Positions 1 to 5,021 of a stretch of DNA of 5,461 nt are shown piece by piece. The stretch is from the NCBI GenBank assembly GCA_021805265.1, contig JAJZFR010000338.1, positions 1-5,461 of the forward strand, in the 5' to 3' direction. A program made the translations under genes and the position numbers. The notes under the pieces are model-generated. The model was not told the origin of the DNA and ran no database searches. It worked only from the letters and a program-made list of their open reading frames with translations. Positions within the stretch are counted from its first letter, which is position 1. Each line of letters opens with the position of its first letter. The DNA comes from Acidobacteriota bacterium (GTDB lineage Bacteria; Acidobacteriota; Terriglobia; Terriglobales; Acidobacteriaceae).

Positions 1-343
1 ACCCACGCGTCGAAACCACCTTCACCAGCGGCGTCGCCTCCGGCATCACAATCTGCGCCCGGATGCCCAGCTTCGCCGCGTGAAACGCCACCCCCTGCGC
101 ATGATTGCCCGCCGAGGCCGCAATCACCCCGCGCCGCCGCTCGGCTTCCGTCAGCGTCAGCAACTTGTTCAGCGCGCCGCGCTCTTTGAACGATCCGGTG
201 CGTTGCAGGTTTTCCAGCTTCAAAAAAATCTCCAGCCCGGTTCGCTCGGTGAGATGATGCGAAAGCTGACACGGCGAAAGATGAATCGCGTCGCCGATGC
301 GAACGCGTGCCACTTCAATGCTGCTCAGGGTTACTGGTTCCAA
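1..343 (-). CDS. ilvA: Threonine ammonia-lyase (threonine dehydratase), N-terminal part, truncated by window edge
   Basis: Fold-type-II PLP enzyme that deaminates L-threonine to 2-oxobutanoate, the committed step towards isoleucine in the cytoplasm. About 114 N-terminal residues are visible; the rest, including any ACT-like regulatory domain, lies beyond position 1. The PLP-lysine motif reads TGSFKERGALNK (Schiff-base Lys about residue 53), and the cofactor-phosphate/substrate loop reads ASAGNHAQGVA (about residues 76-86), followed by KLGIRAQIVMPEATPLVK, typical of the family. The start is chosen as TTG at 343-341 because AAGGAG (357-352) sits 8 bases upstream of it; a GTG at 352-350 in the same frame overlaps that ribosome-binding site and is less likely. 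An in-frame TGA at 376-374 limits upstream extension. A leader with an Ile-rich peptide and terminator hairpin precedes it, which favours a biosynthetic IlvA over a catabolic TdcB. Serine dehydratase activity remains possible for a fragment. Confidence 0.9.
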   Translation of the reverse strand, partial: MEPVTLSSIEVARVRIGDAIHLSPCQLSHHLTERTGLEIFLKLENLQRTGSFKERGALNKLLTLTEAERRRGVIAASAGNHAQGVAFHAAKLGIRAQIVMPEATPLVKVVSTRG

Positions 344-351
344 AACGCTCA

Positions 352-357
352 CTCCTT
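352..357 (-). promoter_or_regulatory. Ribosome-binding site deciding the ilvA start
   Basis: On the minus strand this reads AAGGAG, a near-perfect Shine-Dalgarno sequence. It lies 8 bases before TTG (343) but directly abuts and shares a base with the in-frame GTG (352-350). The spacing therefore argues for the TTG start. Confidence 0.6.
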
Positions 358-380
358 CGTGTTCCAAACCGGTTCATGCG

Positions 381-421
381 AAAAACGAAAAGCCACCTGC
401 CGCTGCTGCGGGAGGTGGCTT
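381..421 (-). terminator. Intrinsic terminator/attenuator hairpin in the ilvA leader
   Basis: Minus-strand RNA forms a 9-bp perfect stem, AAGCCACCT (421-413) with AGGTGGCTT (398-390). It continues after one C-C mismatch into a 4-bp upper stem (411-408 with 403-400) closed by a four-base AGCA loop. It is followed at once by the tract TTTCGTTTTT (390-381). This is a textbook Rho-independent terminator. It lies downstream of the Ile-rich leader reading frame and only 38 bases before the ilvA start, with no other gene it could be ending, so I infer that it is an attenuator. Confidence 0.85.
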
Positions 422-448
422 GAAAGCATCCAGAACTCTCTGGTTTTC
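422..448 (-). other. Small hairpin between leader-peptide stop and attenuator
   Basis: The minus-strand RNA carries CCAGA (443-439) complementary to TCTGG (434-430) with a four-base loop. An outer GAAA (448-445)/TTTC (425-422) pairing closes it through an asymmetric internal loop. It would bring the leader-peptide end close to the terminator 5' arm and shorten the effective loop of an antiterminator. Its role is inferred. Confidence 0.4.
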
Positions 449-450
449 GA

Positions 451-534
451 TCAGGCTGAAATTCCCGCGCGCGATATGTGGCCGCTAATTCGAATCGCGA
501 CTCCAATCACATCGATGCGGGAAACAGAAATCAT
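451..534 (-). CDS. Isoleucine/valine-rich leader peptide of the ilvA attenuator (27 aa)
   Basis: This short frame runs from ATG (534-532) to TGA (453-451). It has Ile at residues 2, 7, 10, 14, 16, 20 and 25 and Val at 4, 9 and 12; the core reads IDVIGVAIRI. Seven Ile in 27 residues is far above the few per cent expected in a GC-rich genome, and five of the seven use ATT. It ends 30 bases before a strong intrinsic terminator that precedes ilvA. In known ribosome-mediated attenuators (trp, his, ilv/leu of enterobacteria), translation of such a peptide measures charged tRNA. Here scarcity of Ile-tRNA would stall the ribosome and favour antitermination. I see no good ribosome-binding site, and the promoter position suggests a leaderless or nearly leaderless start. 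The peptide probably has no function after synthesis. The frame and composition are seen directly; the regulatory role is inferred. Confidence 0.75.
   Translation of the reverse strand: MISVSRIDVIGVAIRISGHISRAGISA
463..499 (-). promoter_or_regulatory. Putative pause hairpin and antiterminator segment inside the leader-peptide frame
   Basis: In minus-strand RNA, CGCGAT (499-494) is perfectly complementary to ATCGCG (475-470), giving a 6-bp stem with an 18-base loop (segments 1:2). Immediately after it, GCGGGA (468-463) is perfectly complementary to TCCCGC (413-408), which is the last base of the lower arm, the mismatch base and all of the upper arm of the terminator (segments 2:3). That pairing crosses the terminator pairing, so without a pseudoknot the two exclude each other. 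A ribosome stalled at Ile10 to Ile16 would cover segment 1 and free segment 2. The complementarities are seen; the switching model is inferred and energies were not computed. Confidence 0.5.
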
Positions 535-543
535 AATAGCTTC

Positions 544-573
544 ATAAGAGCAGAAACCAGCCGCACACGTCAA
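544..573 (-). promoter_or_regulatory. Candidate sigma-70 promoter for the ilvA leader
   Basis: The minus strand shows TTGACG (573-568; 5 of 6 match to TTGACA), an 18-base spacer, then TCTTAT (549-544; 4 of 6) preceded by TGC, which gives an extended -10. Transcription would begin around 538-536, two to four bases before the leader-peptide ATG at 534. The leader peptide would then be translated from an essentially leaderless transcript. Confidence 0.5.
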
Positions 574-605
574 GATTCTGCCCCCGCTTACAAACTGCCA
601 CACCT

Positions 606-611
606 TACAAT
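606..611 (+). promoter_or_regulatory. Candidate -10 element giving a leaderless transcript of the MBL-fold gene
   Basis: TACAAT matches the -10 consensus at 5 of 6 positions and ends six bases before the ATG at 618. Initiation at the usual distance would fall on or next to that ATG. No Shine-Dalgarno sequence is visible in the bases just upstream, which fits a leaderless mRNA. No convincing -35 element is found at 16-18 bases. Confidence 0.4.
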
Positions 612-617
612 GTACCC

Positions 618-1244
618 ATGGTGATGGAAACCTTCCCTGTCGGCCTGTTGCAGTGCAACTGCACCATCCTCGGCGATACCGAGCGCGGCGAGGCCATTGT
701 CATCGATCCCGGCGATGAGATTACGCGGATTCACCAGAAGCTCACCGCGTCGGCCCTCACCCTGAAACAGATACTCATCACCCACGCCCACATCGACCAC
801 ATCGGCGGCGCGCTCAAGCTGAAGCAACTCACCGGCGCGCCGATTTTGTTGAATGCGAATGATCTGCCTCTGCTGCGCATGATGTCCATGCAGGCCGGGT
901 GGCTCCACGTCGAGACACCGGAAACGGAAACTCCCGATGGCTCGCTCGACGAAGGCATGGTGGTCGGCCTCGAACGCTATCCAGCTCAGGTAATCCACAC
1001 CCCAGGACACACCCAGGGCAGCGTCTGTCTCCACTTTGCTTCGATGCAAACGCTCGTTGCCGGAGACACGCTTTTCGCCGGATCCATCGGTCGCACCGAC
1101 CTGCCCGGCGGCGATGGCCACCAGATTCTCGGCTCCATTCACAGCAAGCTCCTCATGCTGCCCGAGGAGACTGTGGTCATTGCCGGCCACGGAGCACCAA
1201 CCACCATCGGCAAGGAAAAAGCAAGCAATCCGTTTCTGTGTTAA
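618..1244 (+). CDS. MBL-fold metallo-hydrolase, YcbL/glyoxalase-II-like
   Basis: A 208-residue cytoplasmic protein with a complete metallo-beta-lactamase fold and no signal peptide. The metal-binding signature THAHIDHIGG places His56, His58, Asp60 and His61; further ligands are His131 in HTPGHTQGS, Asp150 in AGDTLF and His191 in AGHGAPTTIG. The segment GSIGRTDLPGGDGHQ (about 155-169) and the TTIGKEKASNPF ending are hallmarks of YcbL-type enzymes. These are short glyoxalase-II relatives lacking the C-terminal helical glutathione-binding domain of GloB, which matches the length here. The likely reaction is hydrolysis of a thioester such as S-lactoylglutathione or another thiol conjugate, with Zn or Fe; the true substrate is unknown. 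A second ATG lies two codons in (624), but the -10 element position supports 618. The gene is divergent from the ilvA leader and convergent with the peptidase gene, whose terminator overlaps its last codons. Confidence 0.9.
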   Translation: MVMETFPVGLLQCNCTILGDTERGEAIVIDPGDEITRIHQKLTASALTLKQILITHAHIDHIGGALKLKQLTGAPILLNANDLPLLRMMSMQAGWLHVETPETETPDGSLDEGMVVGLERYPAQVIHTPGHTQGSVCLHFASMQTLVAGDTLFAGSIGRTDLPGGDGHQILGSIHSKLLMLPEETVVIAGHGAPTTIGKEKASNPFLC

Positions 1245-1277
1245 CAGGCCCTGGCTTGCCACGCCGAAACGGATTGC
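1216..1277 (-). terminator. Terminator hairpin of the peptidase gene, overlapping the end of the MBL-fold gene
   Basis: A perfect 12-bp inverted repeat is formed by GCAATCCGTTTC (1225-1236) and GAAACGGATTGC (1266-1277), with a 29-base spacer that can itself fold weakly. Read on the minus strand, the stem is followed by TTGCTTTTT (1224-1216). This suits termination of the peptidase transcript, whose stop codon is at 1286-1288. On the plus strand the stem is not followed by a strong T tract, although it may also slow or protect the MBL transcript. The left arm and T tract are coding sequence of the MBL-fold gene. Confidence 0.65.
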
Positions 1278-1285
1278 AGCGCAAT

Positions 1286-3622
1286 TTACTTTCCTGCCTC
1301 CGCCTTCTTCAACAACTCCGTGGCTGCGTCAATCGTCGCGGCTTCTTTCTCCAGGACCTGCCCAACATCGACCGTCGCGATCTCCGCCACCGTCCACTTG
1401 TGCTGCTCGATCGATTCTCGTACCGCTGGCAGAGTCTTCACGCCATAGCCCGTATAGGCTCCCGGAGCGTAAAGCTGGTGCTTGAAATAGGGCCTGTCGG
1501 GCAATCCGGAAGTCAGGAAATATCCGCGCTCGGTCTGCATCAACGCGTGGTTCACAGCAGCAATTCCCGCCGCGTCTCCTGCTGAATCCAGAATGCCGTT
1601 AGCGTCCGCAGCCTGCGCGGCAAGCTGATATTTCCGCGCCGCTTCAGTCAGCGCCTTCGAGCCGTTTTCGAGCGGCGCAAAGTTCAGGTACGGCGGCTCT
1701 GATTCTTTCTTCGGCGCGGCGATCGGTTCCTTCGGATCGCTGATCGCCTCGAAGACGCCCTCGTCGATCTCGTGATTCTTTTCCGCTACGGTCTCCTGTT
1801 CGGTTTTGAGCAGCTTCTGCACCTCATCGACGTAGGTGGAGACGGTCTCCGCCGTGTTGTTGAAGTTGTAGGGCAGCAGCTCAGCGTCGGCCATCCGCAT
1901 CACCGAGCTTCCCGCCACCTGGGCCAGCGCGCGCCCGTAAACGAAGGTGGTGTCTTCAAAGTGGGTGTACCAGTAGAAATCGTCATAGATCGAGTGATAC
2001 TGGCTGCCGTGATCCTCGCCACCGAAGCCGATGTTGAGCGAGGGAACACCCACGAAATCCATGAACGATACATAATCCGATCCATCCCCGAGGGCGCGGA
2101 TACGCAGATCGGGGCGCGTACGCAGACCCGCGCGTTCCGCTGGCAAAGCGCGAGAGATTTGCAGCTTGCGCGACCGCTCGGTGACCGGAATATTCTTCTC
2201 CGGATCGATCACATTGCCAGCCACTCCGTTGATGAAATGCTCCAGTCCATGCGAGCCTCCGGCGTAGAAATACCCGCGTCCATTGCCGTCACTGTTCAGG
2301 TACATGACGGCGTGCTGGCGCAGCTCTTCGGCGTGCGTCTCCACCCACTCGGTCGAGCCAAGCAGCCCAGGCTCTTCGCCGTCCCACGCGCAGTAAAGGA
2401 TGGTTCTGCGCGGCTTCCATCCCTGCTTCGCCAGCTCGCCCAGCGCCCGCGCTTCTTCCAGTTCCGCCGCAATCCCGCTCACCGGATCGGAAGCGCCATT
2501 CACCCACGCATCGTGATGATTGCCGCGAATCACCCACTCGTCCGCAGCCGTCGTGCCAGGCAGTTTTGCGATCACGTCGTACAGTGTCTTCATCTCCCAG
2601 TTCGAAAACATCTTCAGGTGAACCTGTGCCCCACGACTCGGACCCAAGTGATAGGTAATCGGCAAGGCTCCGCGCCACTTGGCCGGGGCCACGCGTCCGT
2701 CTATCGCCTTCAGCAGTGGCGTTGCGTCCGCATACGAAATTGGCAGCACTGGAATCTTCGTGATGATAGGGGAATCCTTGCGGTCCAGACGCTTGGCGTC
2801 TTTCGTCGCTCCAACGCCCGGCGTGAGCGGGTCGCCCGGAAATGCCGTATCGTTCACGCCCCCGCGCTGAACCCCTTCGCTCGGGCGACCGCCGCCCTTG
2901 GGATACGAGTCCGAGACGCTGTAGCCATCGTCGATGGGGTCGGAATAAATAATGCAGCCAATGGCTCCGTGCTCGGCGGCGACCTTGGGCTTGATGCCGC
3001 GCCACGCGCCTCCATAGCGCGCAATCACGATCGCTCCTTTCACTGACACACCCAGCCGATCCAGCTCGTCGTAGTCCTCGCGTGTGCCGTAGTTCACATA
3101 CACCAGCGGCCCGGTCACGTCGCCGTCCGCCGAGTACGCGTTATAGGTGGGCAACTGCTCCGCAGTCTGCGACGAGGTGGGATCGACGGCGATGGGCGGC
3201 TCCTGCAGCGCGGCCTTGAAGACGGGTTTTCCCGCACCGTCCAGCAACTCGACAAGACGCTCTTTCGGCGTGGGAAACAGAACATAGAAATTTTCAATCT
3301 GCGCCTGCCAGCCAAAGGACTTGAACTGCGCCAGCATCCACTCGGCATTCTGTTGGTCATAGGGCGAGCCGACGTGGTGAGGCCGCGCCGACAACACGCG
3401 CATGTTTTCCCGAATACGATCCGGCTCCGGCAGAGCGCGAAACTTTCCCTCCCAGCTTTGCTCCTTGTCGGAATCGCTCCGCGAGTAGCCATCGAGCGGC
3501 TTCGCTGCCGGCTGCGCGGCTGGCTGCGCAGATTGGCCAGCGGGTTGCTGAGCGATCACAGATTGCGGCGGAAGCGCCAGGGCAGGCAGCAGGCTGATGG
3601 CAAGCCATTGGGCGAGGGTCAT
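1286..3622 (-). CDS. Secreted M28 family zinc peptidase, glutamate carboxypeptidase II/PSMA-like
   Basis: A 778-residue exported aminopeptidase/carboxypeptidase of the M28B type. A hydrophobic segment (about 3-23) ends in SVIA|QQ, a plausible signal-peptidase I site, followed by an Ala/Pro/Gln linker (about 25-42). A PA (protease-associated) domain spans about 165-320 (GPLVYVNYGTREDYDELDRL, then AARYGG-type and IYSDP motifs). In the M28 catalytic domain, alignment by motif with human PSMA gives metal ligands His369 and Asp379 (GNHHDAWVNGASDPVSG), general base Glu416 and ligand Glu417 (AWDGEEPGLLGSTEW), Asp445 (YLNSD) and His543 (QYHSIYDD). The C-terminal third (about 600-770) corresponds to the transferrin-receptor-like dimerisation domain. 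All catalytic residues are intact, but the PSMA arginine patch that binds glutamate is not conserved. The start is ATG 3622 with GGAG five bases upstream. The n-region before the hydrophobic core carries no Lys/Arg, which is unusual. It lies downstream of the aminotransferase gene in the same orientation, with its own promoter candidate. Confidence 0.93.
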   Translation of the reverse strand: MTLAQWLAISLLPALALPPQSVIAQQPAGQSAQPAAQPAAKPLDGYSRSDSDKEQSWEGKFRALPEPDRIRENMRVLSARPHHVGSPYDQQNAEWMLAQFKSFGWQAQIENFYVLFPTPKERLVELLDGAGKPVFKAALQEPPIAVDPTSSQTAEQLPTYNAYSADGDVTGPLVYVNYGTREDYDELDRLGVSVKGAIVIARYGGAWRGIKPKVAAEHGAIGCIIYSDPIDDGYSVSDSYPKGGGRPSEGVQRGGVNDTAFPGDPLTPGVGATKDAKRLDRKDSPIITKIPVLPISYADATPLLKAIDGRVAPAKWRGALPITYHLGPSRGAQVHLKMFSNWEMKTLYDVIAKLPGTTAADEWVIRGNHHDAWVNGASDPVSGIAAELEEARALGELAKQGWKPRRTILYCAWDGEEPGLLGSTEWVETHAEELRQHAVMYLNSDGNGRGYFYAGGSHGLEHFINGVAGNVIDPEKNIPVTERSRKLQISRALPAERAGLRTRPDLRIRALGDGSDYVSFMDFVGVPSLNIGFGGEDHGSQYHSIYDDFYWYTHFEDTTFVYGRALAQVAGSSVMRMADAELLPYNFNNTAETVSTYVDEVQKLLKTEQETVAEKNHEIDEGVFEAISDPKEPIAAPKKESEPPYLNFAPLENGSKALTEAARKYQLAAQAADANGILDSAGDAAGIAAVNHALMQTERGYFLTSGLPDRPYFKHQLYAPGAYTGYGVKTLPAVRESIEQHKWTVAEIATVDVGQVLEKEAATIDAATELLKKAEAGK

Positions 3623-3680
3623 TGGAACTCCAGTCGAGCGCTGCTTTGGAATCAGTTCGCCGGGAATGCGATTGTGAGCA

Positions 3681-3704
3681 ATTATACGGTGCGGATTCCA
3701 CAGC
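3681..3704 (-). promoter_or_regulatory. Candidate promoter of the peptidase gene
   Basis: The minus strand carries a perfect TATAAT (3686-3681). The best upstream match is CTGAGG at an 18-base spacing, only 3 of 6 to the -35 consensus, so recognition would rest mainly on the -10 box. Initiation near 3674 would give a 5' untranslated region of about 50 bases that includes the GGAG before the ATG at 3622. This supports transcription independent of the upstream aminotransferase gene. Confidence 0.5.
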
Positions 3705-3715
3705 CCTCAGGCTTG

Positions 3716-4900
3716 TTATGCCGTAGCGCGACCGGCAACCCAATCAAGCACCTCGCGAACCCCCGCCGCAAAAGTATCGGCCGGGGTCAACAGGCTCACC
3801 ACCAGCCAGCCCGACGTGGCCATGCCAAAGAAGTAGCCGGGGTGAACCCAGACGCCGCGCTCCAGCAGGGCGCTCACCGTTTCCTCATCCGGGCCGAGAG
3901 CCGGAATACGCAGCACCGCATACCAGCCCGCCTCGACCTCAAGCCGCGTAACCCACCGCGTCGCCGTCGCGGAGAGCAACCGATCAAGCGCATCGAGATT
4001 GCCGCGTACGCGAGCGAGTATCTGGCGCTGCACGGACTCACGCTTGCGAAGCCAGACTGGCAGCGCGCACTGCATCGGCGTATTCATTGAGAGATACGTA
4101 TCCGCAAGCACCTCAAGCCGCTGCATCGCCTCTGGAACGCCGGGACCGCAGGCTACGATCCAGGCCACCTTCATCTGCGGCAGTCCACAGACCTTGCTGA
4201 TGCCGCTCACAACGAAGGTAGGAACCGTCGGGCACCGCGCCAGAAAGGTCAGCCGATCCGCCACGCAATCCGTGTCAAGCGCATAGTCCAGAAAAACCTC
4301 ATCGACGATCAGCGCAAGACCGCGCCGCTCACAGAGATCAAACACAATCCGCGCCTCATCGCGCGACGTGAAATGCCCCGTCGGATTGTTGGGATGAACC
4401 AGAACCACAGCGCGGGTTCGATCCGTAATCGAGCGCTCGAACGAATCGAGATCGAGCTGCCAGCCGTGATCGTAGACCAGCGGCGTTGGCGCCATGCGAA
4501 CCAACTCGGCATCCGCCAGATAATCGAACAGCGGATAACCGGGAACCGGGACAATCACCTCGTCGTCGGGGTCGCAGAGCAGCTTGAAGAGGTAACTGTA
4601 CGCTTCGCTCGTGCTGGTCGCGAGAAGGATATTGTCCGCGTCTATTGCAGCGCCATGGCTCGAGTAATAATCACGAATCGCTTCCCTCGCCTGCCTGCTT
4701 CCCCTGGGATTCGGCTCGTAGTCCAGCGCCGCTCGATCCAGCAGCGGAGCAAGCAATTCCGCCGAATACTCGAAGCCACAGCGGGTCGGGTTGGAAGCCG
4801 TCAGATCGAGCAGCGGCAATCCCGCATCAAGCCGCGCCCGGTGTGCGCGCGCAAGGTCAGACATCTCGGTATTCCAGTCCGTGCGACGAGAGAACGGCAT
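3716..4900 (-). CDS. PLP-dependent class I/II aminotransferase
   Basis: A 394-residue fold-type-I aminotransferase, cytoplasmic, that transfers an amino group between an amino acid and a 2-oxo acid; the substrate is not identifiable. Landmarks from the chosen start: FSRRTDW at the N-terminus, LDLTASNPTRCGF (about 31-43), YEPNPRGSRQAREAI (about 62-76), PVPGYPLFDY (about 118-127), HPNNPTG with the PLP-contacting Asn172, VDEVFLDY with Asp200 that pairs with the pyridine nitrogen, and SGISKVCGLP with Schiff-base Lys236. The frame is open back to an ATG at 5023, but start 4900 is preferred. Family similarity begins at MPFSRRTDW, a promoter candidate lies inside the longer version, and the longer version would overlap the divergent HAD gene's start. 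Two oddities: the usual Tyr of DEVY is Phe203, and the C-terminal substrate-carboxylate Arg expected just before the final Ser-rich strand is replaced by LVVSLL. This resembles an uncharacterised aminotransferase branch rather than AspC. Confidence 0.88.
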   Translation of the reverse strand: MPFSRRTDWNTEMSDLARAHRARLDAGLPLLDLTASNPTRCGFEYSAELLAPLLDRAALDYEPNPRGSRQAREAIRDYYSSHGAAIDADNILLATSTSEAYSYLFKLLCDPDDEVIVPVPGYPLFDYLADAELVRMAPTPLVYDHGWQLDLDSFERSITDRTRAVVLVHPNNPTGHFTSRDEARIVFDLCERRGLALIVDEVFLDYALDTDCVADRLTFLARCPTVPTFVVSGISKVCGLPQMKVAWIVACGPGVPEAMQRLEVLADTYLSMNTPMQCALPVWLRKRESVQRQILARVRGNLDALDRLLSATATRWVTRLEVEAGWYAVLRIPALGPDEETVSALLERGVWVHPGYFFGMATSGWLVVSLLTPADTFAAGVREVLDWVAGRATA

Positions 4901-4967
4901 GATTCCAGAATCGCACGACACAACACCGATCCGAAAATCTCCGCGCCGATCCGCTTCGCGATAAGCG

Positions 4968-4996
4968 AAAATAAAACAAGGCTCAGGCGCAGCCAA
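4968..4996 (-). promoter_or_regulatory. Candidate promoter of the aminotransferase gene
   Basis: The minus strand shows TTGGCT (4996-4991; 4 of 6), a 17-base spacer and TATTTT (4973-4968; 4 of 6). Initiation near 4961 gives an untranslated leader of about 60 bases before the ATG at 4900. That position would exclude the more upstream ATG at 5023 from the transcript. It lies in the 121-base divergent region shared with the HAD gene. Confidence 0.4.
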
Positions 4997-5009
4997 TATG
5001 CGCCGAAGT

Positions 5010-5015
5010 GGGGAG
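5010..5015 (+). promoter_or_regulatory. Ribosome-binding site of the HAD hydrolase gene
   Basis: GGGGAG with a six-base spacer to ATG 5022 is the clearest Shine-Dalgarno sequence in this intergenic region. It selects 5022 over the in-frame ATG at 4998. Confidence 0.6.
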
Positions 5016-5021
5016 ACAGGC

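Noticed and set aside
315..378. Short minus-strand frame from ATG 378-376 overlapping the ilvA start, as a possible second leader peptide
   Set aside because: It shows no enrichment for a regulatory amino acid and no Shine-Dalgarno sequence, and it lies after the terminator. The overlap with the ilvA ribosome-binding site is probably incidental.
531..545. Four-codon minus-strand frame (MKLL) whose stop overlaps the leader-peptide ATG
   Set aside because: It overlaps or directly follows the -10 element, so it would probably not be transcribed. It is too short to support.
80..547. 155-codon plus-strand frame across the ilvA start and leader
   Set aside because: It is antisense to the PLP-lysine region of ilvA and to the leader peptide and terminator. 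It shows no domain and no ribosome-binding site.
588..1262. 224-codon open frame opposite the MBL-fold gene
   Set aside because: It is fully antisense to a gene with a complete metal-binding signature, and its translation shows no recognisable domain. It is a shadow of a GC-rich gene.
1772..3046. 424-codon open frame opposite the peptidase gene
   Set aside because: It is Arg/His-rich with no recognisable motif and lies antisense to the conserved PA and M28 domains. It is a by-product of codon bias.
3497..3550. Repetitive GCTGCGC/GGCTGGC-like sequence in the peptidase N-terminus, considered as a repeat element
   Set aside because: It encodes the low-complexity Ala/Pro/Gln linker after the signal peptide, and amino-acid composition explains it.
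3696..3715. Possible terminator after the aminotransferase (AGCC/GGCT)
   Set aside because: It has only a 4-bp stem with no T tract, so it is too weak to call.
4955..4969. TTCGC/GCGAA 5-bp inverted repeat in the divergent region, considered as an operator or terminator
   Set aside because: It is short, has no T tract and no second copy nearby, and chance is a sufficient explanation.
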